Part shown: piece after piece, positions 7,678-16,634 of the stretch
Layout of the letters: the number at the start of each line of letters is the position of its first letter
Position numbering within the stretch: the first letter of the stretch is position 1
Origin: Propionicimonas paludicola
GTDB lineage: Bacteria > Actinomycetota > Actinomycetes > Propionibacteriales > Propionibacteriaceae
DNA length: 64,000 nt
Direction: 5' to 3'
Assembly: GCF_002563675.1 (NCBI RefSeq)
Contig: NZ_PDJC01000001.1
Coordinates: forward strand, 2,480,001 to 2,544,000
Program-made: the position numbers and the translations under genes
The notes under the pieces: model-generated
Told to the model about the DNA's origin: nothing
Databases searched by the model: none
What the model saw: only the letters and a program-made list of their open reading frames with translations

Positions 7678-8318
7678 GCCGTCCTCCCCCGCTGCTGCCA
7701 GGGAGTCAGTACCCGGCTGGCGACCAGAATCACCAGATCGAGGACGAGTGCCAGCGTCATGCAGGCCACGATCCCGACCACGATCGGGTCGACGAAGTCA
7801 CGGGCGAAGCCGTCGGTGAACAACGAGCCCAGCTGGGAGATGCCGAGCAGGGCCGCGACCGAGACCACCGAGACATTGCTCACCGCGGCCACCCGCAACC
7901 CGGCCGCGATCACCGGGACGGCCAGCGGCAACTCCACGGTGAAGAACCGCCGCAGCGGACCGACGCCCATGGCGGTGGCCGCCTGGACGACCTCGTCCGG
8001 CACCGAGGCCAGGCCGTCGGCCACCGTGCGGACCAGGAGCGCCACGGTGTAGACGCTCAGCGCAATCACCACATTGATCGGATCCAGGATCCCGGTGCCC
8101 AACACCAGCGGCATCAGCACGAACAGCGCCAGCGACGGGATCGTGTAGAGCAGTCCGGTGCCGGCCACCAGCGGCGCCGTGAGCCAGCGGTAGCGGTGGG
8201 CAAGCCAGCCCAGCGGCACGGCCAGCAGCAGGCCGATCAGCAGCGGGATCACGGCCAGCGCGGTGTGGGTGGCCAACAGGCCGCCCACCTGAGACAGATG
8301 GCCGAGGAACCAGGTCAT
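7674..8318 (-). CDS. Osmoprotectant ABC transporter permease (first)
   Basis: A 214-residue permease. It shows hydrophobic segments throughout, GTGLLYTIPSLALFVLMP early in the core domain, and the EAA-like loop SVPDEVVQAATAMGVGPLRRFFTVELP. It is the partner of the following permease. Its start overlaps the end of the ATPase gene by four bases, and its stop overlaps the next permease start by four bases. Confidence 0.9.
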   Translation of the reverse strand: MTWFLGHLSQVGGLLATHTALAVIPLLIGLLLAVPLGWLAHRYRWLTAPLVAGTGLLYTIPSLALFVLMPLVLGTGILDPINVVIALSVYTVALLVRTVADGLASVPDEVVQAATAMGVGPLRRFFTVELPLAVPVIAAGLRVAAVSNVSVVSVAALLGISQLGSLFTDGFARDFVDPIVVGIVACMTLALVLDLVILVASRVLTPWQQRGRTA

Positions 8319-9415
8319 GGCCGGCCACCGTCGTCACGCTCGATCTCGACCAGGACGTCCGCGGCCCGGACGGTGCCGACCAGCCGTCCGTCGTCGTCGA
8401 CCAGCACTCCGCGCCGACTAGGTGCCGACAGTGCGGCGTCGAGTGCGGCGCGCAGCGTCCCCCCTTGTCGAGCCACGGTTCCGCCGCGGTGTAGGTCATT
8501 CGGGCCGATCACTGTGGTGAGCGCGGACGGGCGGACCCAGCCGACCGGGGCCTGCGCATCGTCGACCACCAGCAGCCAGGACGCACCTGCGGCCAGCCGT
8601 CGGGCATCATCGGCGGAGGAGCCGAGCACGGCCACCGGTTCGGGACTGACCTGCAGGTCGGGGGCGGCCGCGAAACCCAGCCCGCGGTAGCCGCGATCGC
8701 GGCCCAGGAAGTCGGCCACGAAATCGTCGGCCGGGTCGGCCAGCAGGTCGGCCGGGGCGGCCAACTGGGCCAGCGCCCCACCGACCCGCAGCACCGCCAC
8801 CTGATCGCCGAGCTTGATGGCCTCATCGATGTCATGGGTGACGAAGACGATGGTCTTGCCGAGCTCGGCCTGTAGCCGCAGGAACTCGTCCTGGAGCTGC
8901 TCACGGACCACCGGATCGACGGCACTGAACGGCTCGTCCATCAGCATCACCGGCGGGTCTGCGGCCAGCGCACGGGCCACTCCGACCCGCTGCTGTTGGC
9001 CGCCGGACAGCTCGTTGGGGTAGCGCTTGGCCAGGTCCGGAGCCAGCCCGACCCGTTCCATCAGCTCGGTGGCCACCGATTTCGCTCGGCGCCGATCCCA
9101 GCCCAGGAGCAGCGGGACGGTGGTGATGTTGTCCAGCACCGTCCGATGCGGGAACAGGCCGCCGCCTTGAATCACGTAGCCGATGCCGCGACGCAGTTCG
9201 CCGGGCTCGAGGTCGGCGGTGTTCACCCCGTCGATCTCGATCCGTCCGCTGGTCGGCTCGATCATTCGGTTGATCATCCGCAGCGTGGTGGTCTTGCCGC
9301 AGCCCGATGGCCCGACCAGCACGGTGATCTGGCCCGTGGGCACCACCAGAGTCAGGTCGCCGACGGCCGTGGTGCCGCCGGGATAGACCTTGGTCACGGA
9401 CAACAGGTTGATCAC
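8315..9415 (-). CDS. Osmoprotectant ABC transporter ATP-binding protein with CBS domains
   Basis: A 366-residue ATPase: Walker A GPSGCGKTT (35-43), Q-loop VIQGGGLFPH, signature LSGGQQQR, Walker B VMLMDEP and switch His in VTHDIDEA. The region after about 245 matches paired CBS modules (VGWVRPSALTTV and LVGTVRAADVLVEI), as in OpuA/ProV-type transporters, where they sense ionic strength or c-di-AMP. The GTG start at 9415 follows GGAGG. It is the first gene of the operon. TACGGT (complement of 9473-9478) could be its -10 box. Confidence 0.92.
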   Translation of the reverse strand: MINLLSVTKVYPGGTTAVGDLTLVVPTGQITVLVGPSGCGKTTTLRMINRMIEPTSGRIEIDGVNTADLEPGELRRGIGYVIQGGGLFPHRTVLDNITTVPLLLGWDRRRAKSVATELMERVGLAPDLAKRYPNELSGGQQQRVGVARALAADPPVMLMDEPFSAVDPVVREQLQDEFLRLQAELGKTIVFVTHDIDEAIKLGDQVAVLRVGGALAQLAAPADLLADPADDFVADFLGRDRGYRGLGFAAAPDLQVSPEPVAVLGSSADDARRLAAGASWLLVVDDAQAPVGWVRPSALTTVIGPNDLHRGGTVARQGGTLRAALDAALSAPSRRGVLVDDDGRLVGTVRAADVLVEIERDDGGRP

Positions 9416-9560
9416 GCGCCGGTTCCTCCCGGTTGTGCGGGCGCCCCGGGGTCATGGCGTCCGTTTGGTCCAACCGTAGGTGGCCCCTCCGACATTCCCG
9501 GGACGGAGATTTCCGCAGCGTCCACGCTCACGACCGGACGCCCGGTCGCTGGTATCGCGA

Positions 9561-9578
9561 TTTCAAGATATTCTGAAA
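9561..9578. promoter_or_regulatory. ArsR-type operator overlapping the -10 box
   Basis: TTTCA (9561-9565) and TGAAA (9574-9578) form an inverted repeat around AGATATTC. The -10 candidate TATTCT (9569-9574) lies within it and is 6 bases from the GTG of the ArsR gene. Binding of the regulator here would directly block its own promoter, the usual mode of ArsR-family autorepression. Confidence 0.55.
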
Positions 9579-9580
9579 CC

Positions 9581-9961
9581 GTGAAACCAAGTGAGGCGCC
9601 GCTGTACGAGATCAAGGCGAACCTGTTTCGCGCTCTCGCCCACCCGGTCCGGATCCGCGTGCTCGAGTTGCTGGTCGCCGCCGGCAACCAGCCCGGCAGC
9701 GACGGCGAAGTCTCGGTCACCGAGCTCCTCACCGATCTCGGCGGCTCGCCGTCCCACCTGTCCGGCCACCTCGGAGTGCTGCGCCAGTACGGCGTGGTCA
9801 GCTCGCGACGGGTCGGCTCCCGGGTGCTCTACCGCACCGCCCATCCCGCGGTCGTCGACCTGCTGGCCAGCGCCCGCCGCTTCCTGATCGACACGCTGGC
9901 CGCCAGCGGCGACCACCTCTCTGCAGCCACCGCCCTGCCGCCGCTGGGCGAGCGCCGCTGA
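9581..9961 (+). CDS. ArsR-family winged-helix transcriptional regulator
   Basis: A 126-residue protein. EIKANLFRALAHPVRIRVLELL is the classic ArsR start. The recognition helix region is GSPSHLSGHLGVLRQYGVVSSRRVGSRVLYRTAHPAV. No Cys residues are present, so it is not an ordinary thiolate metal sensor and the inducer is unknown. GTG 9581 is chosen because the conserved fold begins a few residues later and TATTCT sits 6 bases upstream, which suggests a leaderless mRNA. The SulP transporter follows after 31 bases and is the likely regulated partner. Confidence 0.9.
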   Translation: MKPSEAPLYEIKANLFRALAHPVRIRVLELLVAAGNQPGSDGEVSVTELLTDLGGSPSHLSGHLGVLRQYGVVSSRRVGSRVLYRTAHPAVVDLLASARRFLIDTLAASGDHLSAATALPPLGERR

Positions 9962-9992
9962 TCCACCCGCCCATCTCGACCCGAACGGCCCG

Positions 9993-11687
9993 ATGACCAC
10001 CGCCACCACACCGCGACCCGCCCTGATCCCCGCCCACATCCGACGACACCTGACCGGCCTCCTGCCCGGTCCCGCCGACCTCGCCCCCATGCGGACGAGC
10101 TGGCGCCGCGACCTGATCGCCGGCATCACCGTCGGCGTGGTCGCGCTGCCGCTGGCCCTGGCCTTCGGGGTGAGCTCCGGCCTGGGCGCGTCCGCCGGGC
10201 TGATCACCGCGATCGTGGCCGGCGTGGTGGCCGCGGTCTTCGGCGGTTCCCACGTCCAGGTGTCCGGGCCGACCGGGGCGATGGCCGTCGTCCTGGCCCC
10301 GATCGTGGCCGCCCACGGCCCGCACGCGGTGATCGTGGTCTCGGTGATCGCCGGAGTGATCCTGGTCGCGGCCGGCGCACTGCGGCTGGGCCGAGTGGTG
10401 GTCTACATTCCGTGGCCGGTGATCGAAGGTTTCACCGCCGGAATCGCCCTGGTCATCGCGTTGCAGCAGGTGCCACTGGCCTTGGACACGTCCACCCCGA
10501 CCGGAGAGCGGACGATGCTGGCCGCCTACGACGCCGTCCGGCTGGCTGACTGGAGCCACGCCTGGCTGCCGCTGACCATCGCCCTGGGCGTGGTGGTGCT
10601 GGTCGAGGCGCTGCGCCGGCTGCCCGGCTCGCTGCCCGGTGCCCTGATCGCCGTGGTGGCGGCCACCATCGTGGCCGAGGTGGCCGGACTGAATGTCACT
10701 CGGATCGGCGAACTGCCTTCTCACCTGCCGATGCCCAGCATCCCCATGATCGACCCCAGCATTCTCAGCGAGCTGGCCGGACCGGCCCTGGCCGTGGCCG
10801 CACTGGCCGCCATCGAGTCGCTGCTGTCGGCCCGGGTGGCGGCCGGCATGGCCCCGACCGGACGGGTGCTGCCCGACCGCGAGGTCTTCGGCCAGGGATT
10901 GGCTTCGATCGCGTCCGGACTGTTCGGCGGAATGCCGGCCACCGGCGCCATCGCCCGGACCGCGGTGAACGTCCGCGCCGGCGCCCGCTCCCGGCTCTCA
11001 GCAGTCACTCACGCCGTCCTGCTCACCGCGGTGGTCGCCTTCGGCTCCGGACTGGCCTCCCGGATTCCGCTGTCCGCCCTGGCCGGGGTGCTGATCGCCA
11101 CCACCTTGCACATGGTCAACCCGCGCGAGGTGCGCGGCCTGATGAAGGTCGGACGCAGCACGGCGGCCACCTTCGTGGTCACCATCGCCTGCACGGTGCT
11201 GCTCGACCTGCTCACCGCGGTCGAGGTCGGACTGGTGCTGGCCGCCTTCTTCGCGCTGCGCGCCATGGCCGACACCACCCACGTGGCCACCCAGCCGCTG
11301 CCCGGCCCACCGACCCGAGGCGATGAGCACATCGCTCTGCTGCGGCTGGAGGGATCGCTCTTCTTCGGGGCCGCCGATCGGGTGATGGACGACATCGCCG
11401 ACGCCGAGGCCTGGGTGGTGATTCTGCGGCTGTCCAAGGTGGAGCTGCTCGATCCCACCGGCGCGCACCGGCTGGCCGAGATCGTCCGGCTGCTCGAGGC
11501 CCGCGGGGTCACCGTCCTGATCAAGGGTCTGCGCAACCGACACCAGCGGATGGCGGCCCGGGCCGGCGTCCTGGAGGCGCTGCGCACCGATCAGCACCTG
11601 TTCAACGACCTGGACGTCGCCGTGGCCCACGCCCGCAGCCACGTCGCCCGGCAGCTGGCCGGCCAGCCCGTCCCTCGTCGCCGGTAG
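9993..11687 (+). CDS. SulP-family inorganic anion transporter with STAS domain
   Basis: A 564-residue protein with a SulP membrane domain (about residues 30-400; RDLIAGITVGVVALPLALAFG near the N-terminus, GSHVQVSGPTGAMAVV and the FGGMPATGAIARTAVNVRAGARSRLS block). It ends in a cytoplasmic STAS domain (about 430-540, HIALLRLEGSLFFGAADR and KVELLDPTGAHRLAEIV). SulP proteins move sulfate, bicarbonate or dicarboxylates, usually with Na+ or H+; the substrate cannot be read from sequence. It is probably cotranscribed with the ArsR gene 31 bases upstream. No clear ribosome site precedes the ATG, consistent with coupling. Confidence 0.92.
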   Translation: MTTATTPRPALIPAHIRRHLTGLLPGPADLAPMRTSWRRDLIAGITVGVVALPLALAFGVSSGLGASAGLITAIVAGVVAAVFGGSHVQVSGPTGAMAVVLAPIVAAHGPHAVIVVSVIAGVILVAAGALRLGRVVVYIPWPVIEGFTAGIALVIALQQVPLALDTSTPTGERTMLAAYDAVRLADWSHAWLPLTIALGVVVLVEALRRLPGSLPGALIAVVAATIVAEVAGLNVTRIGELPSHLPMPSIPMIDPSILSELAGPALAVAALAAIESLLSARVAAGMAPTGRVLPDREVFGQGLASIASGLFGGMPATGAIARTAVNVRAGARSRLSAVTHAVLLTAVVAFGSGLASRIPLSALAGVLIATTLHMVNPREVRGLMKVGRSTAATFVVTIACTVLLDLLTAVEVGLVLAAFFALRAMADTTHVATQPLPGPPTRGDEHIALLRLEGSLFFGAADRVMDDIADAEAWVVILRLSKVELLDPTGAHRLAEIVRLLEARGVTVLIKGLRNRHQRMAARAGVLEALRTDQHLFNDLDVAVAHARSHVARQLAGQPVPRRR

Positions 11688-11824
11688 CTCCTCCCCATGT
11701 CGAATGCACTCGGGCGGCGCCTAAATCCTAGTGTCGCGAGCCGCTTGTGATGAATCCTGGGTCTAGCAGGGCGCAGCCTCACAAGTGTACGTTTGGCGCA
11801 CATGCTCATGTAGCTACACCCCGA

Positions 11825-14275
11825 ATGCGAGAACCCATGCCAGCCAGCCGCGACCACGAGCAGCCGCTAGCAAAGGCAGAGCTACTTTCCGCCTACCCCG
11901 ACCCGGAATGGAGATCTAGATACCTCGAGTTATCGGATCTTCGGGACCTGCTGCGCGCATGCATCCTCAGCCCCGGCTACACAATATCCGATGCACTAAA
12001 CTCGGCCATACACCTCAGCGACTCCGGATCAAGACTGCGGACTCAGGTAGCCACCAGGAAGACAGGCCCTATACCTGCGAAAGAAGCGACCGTTCTTTGC
12101 TTTCTCAGGCTGGGCTACACGGATCTCCTAGTTGACATCGAAAAGACTAACCCTGACCAGGTGCGCAGCTCTATCAACGATCAACTGCTAGCGCGGAAGA
12201 TCCTCCTGCCTCACACATATGGAAGACTGCTGTACGACAAGGGCGCGGACCTATTTCCCTATGAGACCCCACGCCTAACTTTCGATGAGACGATACAATT
12301 GCTCACCGATACCCCGATTGGCTTCACTCAGCTTGGATACTGGACCACAGGGCCAATGGGATTCCTCAAATCTCTGGAACAAAGATGGATACCGCCGCGG
12401 CGACGGGTACCCTTCTACCACTGCTCCAACCTGGGATGCAGCATCATTCACTATGCCGAACTCTCAACCAATCATGGCGCAGCTGTGAATCCCTACACTG
12501 ACCAGTTCGACAGATCTTTGAGAACGATCTCCGAACAGTCGTCTGAATGGGCACAGTTTGAGGCCGAGATAGTCAAGGGTGCCAAGCGGCCGTATGACGA
12601 CCGCTCCCAGCTTGCGACGCACTGGCTTCTGGGCGACTGCCTGTCGTCAGAGGAGCTGGCCTTGCTCTTGAGGCACCTAATGGACGAAGACCACGAGAAG
12701 GCAGATCTCCGGCAGGTGCTGGCAAATGCTGGCATCCACGGCGCCTCCTCAGCCGTCCTCGATCGCTCACAGGCCGAGTTGATGCAGTTGACACTGCTCG
12801 CTCGGGACGAGGCCATCGTCCGCTCCCTAGACAAGCTCGTCGGGCGACAGGTAGTGAGTGTGCCAGGCGAGGAGATCCGGCGGCCCATAATCAACGCCGG
12901 TGCTGGCAGTGGGCACTATGGCCTACGCCCAGAACTCAGTGCCGATGGAGTGCGGTTTGTCGCTCGCTTCGAGGATCTGGCACCACTCCGCCTTAAGCGG
13001 CTTGTGCGCAGGCTCTACCCAACAAGGGAGAGCGGAGACATCATCGAGTTTGACTGGCAGCTCCGAGGAACCGATGCGATCACAGCTGAAGGGAAGCTTG
13101 AGCAGTTCATTCGCAGCAACACGCCAGAACAGGTGGTCAAGCGTCTGGTTCTGGCCTCCAAGGCCAACGTAATCACTACGGGAGTCGAACTGGCGATTGA
13201 CACCGACGATTATGACACTGACGATGCATTCGTACGAAGGGTTCTCTGGAAGCTCGGATATCCGGCGCAAAGTTCCGAGGACTTCAACCAGAGGTTCTGG
13301 CGGCTTCACGATGAGATGTCTCGCCTATCTCAGACAGCAGGCGTAAGCGCAGTGGTAGACGAGTCCGCGGTCCGCTCGCTCGCGAGCAACTACTTCGTCG
13401 AGCTCGAAGGTGTGCTAGATGACTCGCTCGCTTTCATCACCTGGCTGCTCCTGATGGAGCACATGTCGGACACCGAGCCATTCACCTATCACATCGAACG
13501 TGACCGACTTGAGGCATTCAGACTGCTTTCGCAGATATCTTTGAGCCATACATCCACACAGGAAGTCATCACATTCTCCGAGCAGAACCAGCTGCACCCC
13601 CTGTGCCGTGGCTTTGCCGTACTTGCGGACCACCTCAAGAGCCTAGTAGCCGAGGAGCGGTCACACAGGCGACCCGAGAGCGAGCTCCCAGTTGGAGTTC
13701 ACGGATCCGATCTCAAGACCTACCCTTTTTTCCACTACGAAGTGTATCTAGACCTCACCAAGGACGCCCAGACCGCGATAGTCGACCTTCTCCACGAGGT
13801 GTCTCGCAGACTCCTCAGCGCAGATGTCCCCCACATTCGCAATAGCTGGCAGCACTACCGCCGATCCACTGTCGCCATCGAGCCGCTGATCTCCTGCCTT
13901 CAGAGCGTCGCCTCGGTTATCTCCTCTCTCGAAGGCGCTGGCCTGTGCCGGATAATGTACTCACACACTGGGCTTTCTTTTGACGCATGGGGTCGCGGGT
14001 TCTTCCGATTTCAGGACCGGCGAGGTCGCGAAATATCACTCGCAACGCCCTCCACATTGGACCTCGGGGCGCTGCCATCTCCGACAATGCCGCAGTACCT
14101 CGCGACTATCGCACTCCTCTCCGGCTCGGGCGACTTCGTCCGCTGCAAGAGAGAAGAGCCGAGCGAGTTCTCTCGCGTGTGGTCCGGCTATCCGACGCGA
14201 CGACATGAGGGCAAGACCAAGGAGACGGGGGAGGGCGAGCAACTACCGGAGGGGGATGTTGACGTCGAGATATGA
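11825..14275 (+). CDS. Large protein of unknown function, AT-richer than its surroundings
   Basis: About 816 residues; I do not recognise the family. There is no signal peptide, no clear membrane segment and no Walker A. A short cysteine pair occurs in FYHCSNLGCSIIHYAELST (about residue 200). The C-terminal half is mixed helical with many Leu/Ile (SSLEGAGLCRIMYSHTGLSFDAWGRGFFRF near 730) and the tail is charged. Composition is unlike the neighbours: 12121-12180 has 30 G+C of 60, against 49 of 60 at 10141-10200, and codons such as ATA, AGA and ACA are used freely, suggesting recent acquisition. Possible starts are 11747, 11825 and 11837; a TGTAGCTACA palindrome (11809-11818) with TAGCTA 8 bases before 11825 favours the middle one. 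It stands alone between core genes. Confidence 0.75.
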   Translation: MREPMPASRDHEQPLAKAELLSAYPDPEWRSRYLELSDLRDLLRACILSPGYTISDALNSAIHLSDSGSRLRTQVATRKTGPIPAKEATVLCFLRLGYTDLLVDIEKTNPDQVRSSINDQLLARKILLPHTYGRLLYDKGADLFPYETPRLTFDETIQLLTDTPIGFTQLGYWTTGPMGFLKSLEQRWIPPRRRVPFYHCSNLGCSIIHYAELSTNHGAAVNPYTDQFDRSLRTISEQSSEWAQFEAEIVKGAKRPYDDRSQLATHWLLGDCLSSEELALLLRHLMDEDHEKADLRQVLANAGIHGASSAVLDRSQAELMQLTLLARDEAIVRSLDKLVGRQVVSVPGEEIRRPIINAGAGSGHYGLRPELSADGVRFVARFEDLAPLRLKRLVRRLYPTRESGDIIEFDWQLRGTDAITAEGKLEQFIRSNTPEQVVKRLVLASKANVITTGVELAIDTDDYDTDDAFVRRVLWKLGYPAQSSEDFNQRFWRLHDEMSRLSQTAGVSAVVDESAVRSLASNYFVELEGVLDDSLAFITWLLLMEHMSDTEPFTYHIERDRLEAFRLLSQISLSHTSTQEVITFSEQNQLHPLCRGFAVLADHLKSLVAEERSHRRPESELPVGVHGSDLKTYPFFHYEVYLDLTKDAQTAIVDLLHEVSRRLLSADVPHIRNSWQHYRRSTVAIEPLISCLQSVASVISSLEGAGLCRIMYSHTGLSFDAWGRGFFRFQDRRGREISLATPSTLDLGALPSPTMPQYLATIALLSGSGDFVRCKREEPSEFSRVWSGYPTRRHEGKTKETGEGEQLPEGDVDVEI

Positions 14276-14406
14276 CGCGACACGCTCGCTGGATCGGACG
14301 CCGAGTCCAGAGGTCGGCCAGCGCTAGCACCTCGCTAGTTCTCGAGAGTTGACCCAGAATGTGAGCGGGCCGCTGCCGTGACGGCTCTGCGGAAGGGCCG
14401 GACGAC

Positions 14407-15177
14407 ATGGGTGGGCTCACCTGGACCTGGGACTACTTCTTCGTCCCGCAGAACCGACCCACCCCTGGCGACGCCGGCTTCGGCATGTTCTCCACGATCC
14501 ACCTCGGCGTGCTGGCCCTGATCGGATTGGGCATCGTGGCGCTGGCCGTCGGCTACCGCCGGGCCGGCCAGGAGCGACGCCGCACGATGCGGCTAACCAT
14601 CGGCTGGACGGTCCTGTCACTCGAAGTGCTGCGTCAGACGTCCTACCTGGTCAACGGCTGGTACAGCGCCGAGATCCTGCCGCTGCACCTGTGTGCCTTC
14701 GCCACGGTCGCGGTGTTCATCGATGCCCTGCGGCCCAACCGCTGGACCGGTGACTTCCTCTACGCGATGGGCTGGTGGGGCGCCCTGGCCGCGAACCTGT
14801 TCCCGGACTGGGCCACTCGCCCGATCCTCAACATCTTCACCTGGCAGAGCTTCTCGATCCACGGCCTGATCTTCGGCTACCTGGTGATGCGGCTGGTCGG
14901 CGGCGACCTGGTTCCGGACGTCCGCAACCTGTGGCGGGTGGTAGTGATCGCCGCCGTCGGCTGCCTGATCGGTTTCAGCGCAAACCAGGCCTTCGGGACC
15001 AACTTCTGGTTCCTCAACGCCGGCGCCCCCGGCTCCCCACTGGAGCCGATCCAGAAGCTCGCCGGCCCCTGGTACATCCCCGTGCTGATGGTGCTGGTCT
15101 CCCTGCTCTGGACGCTGCTCTACCTGCCCTGGATCATCCGCGCTCGCCGCGCCGAGGCGGAGCCGGCACAGGCCTAG
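14407..15177 (+). CDS. YwaF/TIGR02206-type integral membrane protein
   Basis: A 256-residue protein with about six to seven hydrophobic segments. Characteristic parts are WDYFFVPQN at the start, ILPLHLCAFATVAVFIDAL in the middle (conserved Leu-His-x-Cys) and GPWYIPVLMVLVSLLW at the end, which match the YwaF membrane family. The family function is unknown. GGAAGG upstream of ATG 14407 serves as ribosome site. It is followed after 36 bases by an MFS transporter. Confidence 0.82.
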   Translation: MGGLTWTWDYFFVPQNRPTPGDAGFGMFSTIHLGVLALIGLGIVALAVGYRRAGQERRRTMRLTIGWTVLSLEVLRQTSYLVNGWYSAEILPLHLCAFATVAVFIDALRPNRWTGDFLYAMGWWGALAANLFPDWATRPILNIFTWQSFSIHGLIFGYLVMRLVGGDLVPDVRNLWRVVVIAAVGCLIGFSANQAFGTNFWFLNAGAPGSPLEPIQKLAGPWYIPVLMVLVSLLWTLLYLPWIIRARRAEAEPAQA

Positions 15178-15213
15178 GATCGCTTCGGATCGGACGACTC
15201 CAGGAGGCCGGAC

Positions 15214-16434
15214 GTGACCGAGCAACCCACACAGGACCAGACACCCAGCGGGTGGCTGACTCCGGGTGTGTCCAGCGTCGCGGCGGCGTCCTTCTTCTCC
15301 GACACCGGCCATGAGATGGCTACCTCGCTGCTGCCTGGCTTCGTCACCGGAGTGCTCGGCGGCGGCGCGTCCGCCTTGGCCGCGATCGACGGGGTGGCGG
15401 ACGCTCTGACCGGGCTCAGCAAGCTGGCCGGTGGCCCGCTGGCCGCCGAGCCCAAACGCCGAGGATGGCTGGCCCGCAGCGGATACCTCGGGACGGCATT
15501 GGCCACCGCTGGCATCGGCCTCACCACAGCCATCTGGCAGGTGGCGATCCTGCGTGCGATCGCCTGGGTCTCCCGTGGCCTGCGTTCGCCGGCCCGGGAC
15601 ATGGTCCTGACCGACCTCACCACGCGTCGCAGCGTCGGTCGAGCCTTCGGCCTGGAACGGGCCGGCGACAATCTGGGGGCGATCCTCGGGCCGCTGCTCG
15701 CCTCGGCCCTGGTCGGCGTGTTCGGCGTCCGGTGGACGATCCTGCTCGCGCTCATTCCCGGCGCCCTGGCCGCGATTGCCATCTCCGTGGCCGTCGGCGA
15801 GGCCCGGGCCACCCTGACCACAGGCACAGCCAAGGCTCGACTTTCGCTGAACCTGCGCGAACTGAGCCGCGAAGGCATCTGGCGCACACTGACGCCGGTC
15901 TCGCTGTTCGAGCTGGGCAACCTGGCCAACACCCTGCTGATCCTGCGAGCCACCGATCTGTTGGTCGGCTCAGGCTGGCATCCGGGTGCCGCAGCCAGCG
16001 CAGCCATCCTGGCCTACGCGGGCCACAACGCCGTCGCCGTGGGCAGCGCCTTGCTGGCCGGACAACTCACCGACCGACGCAGCCCACGAGCCGCATTCGC
16101 CCTTGGTGCAGCCTGTTTCGTGGCCGCCTACCTGACCTTCGCCTTCGGCACCGGGATCGCTGCAGTGATTGTCGGCTTCGTGCTGGCCGGAGCCGGAATC
16201 GGGCTGGCTGAGACCGCCGAGTCGGCGGTGGTCGCGCTGTCGGTGTCGGCCGAGAATCGCAGTCACGCCTTCGGCCTCCTCGGACTGGTCCAGTCAGTCG
16301 GCGACTTGGGGGCGACCGTGGTGGCCGGCATCTTGTGGTCGGTGGTCTCACCGCAGCTGGCTTTCGGCTATGCAGCCACCTGGATGCTGCTCAGCCTGAT
16401 CAGCGGACGCCTGCTGACTCCGCGTCCAGCCTGA
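15214..16434 (+). CDS. MFS transporter
   Basis: A 406-residue polytopic protein with about 10-12 hydrophobic segments. An MFS-like half starts with SVAAASFFSDTGHEMATSLLPGFVTGVLGGG; the loop AWVSRGLRSPARDMVLTDLTTRRSVGRAFGLERAGDNLGAILGPLLAS is typical of major facilitator proteins, and the second half has AGQLTDRRSPRAAFALGA. The substrate is unknown. The GTG start is preceded by CAGGAGG. It may be cotranscribed with the membrane gene upstream; the enolase downstream has its own leader. Confidence 0.88.
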   Translation: MTEQPTQDQTPSGWLTPGVSSVAAASFFSDTGHEMATSLLPGFVTGVLGGGASALAAIDGVADALTGLSKLAGGPLAAEPKRRGWLARSGYLGTALATAGIGLTTAIWQVAILRAIAWVSRGLRSPARDMVLTDLTTRRSVGRAFGLERAGDNLGAILGPLLASALVGVFGVRWTILLALIPGALAAIAISVAVGEARATLTTGTAKARLSLNLRELSREGIWRTLTPVSLFELGNLANTLLILRATDLLVGSGWHPGAAASAAILAYAGHNAVAVGSALLAGQLTDRRSPRAAFALGAACFVAAYLTFAFGTGIAAVIVGFVLAGAGIGLAETAESAVVALSVSAENRSHAFGLLGLVQSVGDLGATVVAGILWSVVSPQLAFGYAATWMLLSLISGRLLTPRPA

Positions 16435-16634
16435 GCCGCGCACTGGCGTCCGCCAGCGACTACAGTCGAACCAGGCGGTGGGGCTCACCTAACCCAAACT
16501 GTCGCTTCGGCGGCCAACAGTCCCTATCTCGTGCACGGCGCAGTTGCGGCGAGATAGGCCCGTCCATCTCACCTCAGCCCTCGTGCACGCAGCCGAGTTC
16601 CACAGGGGAACCGTGCGGACGAAAGGGGCCGACA

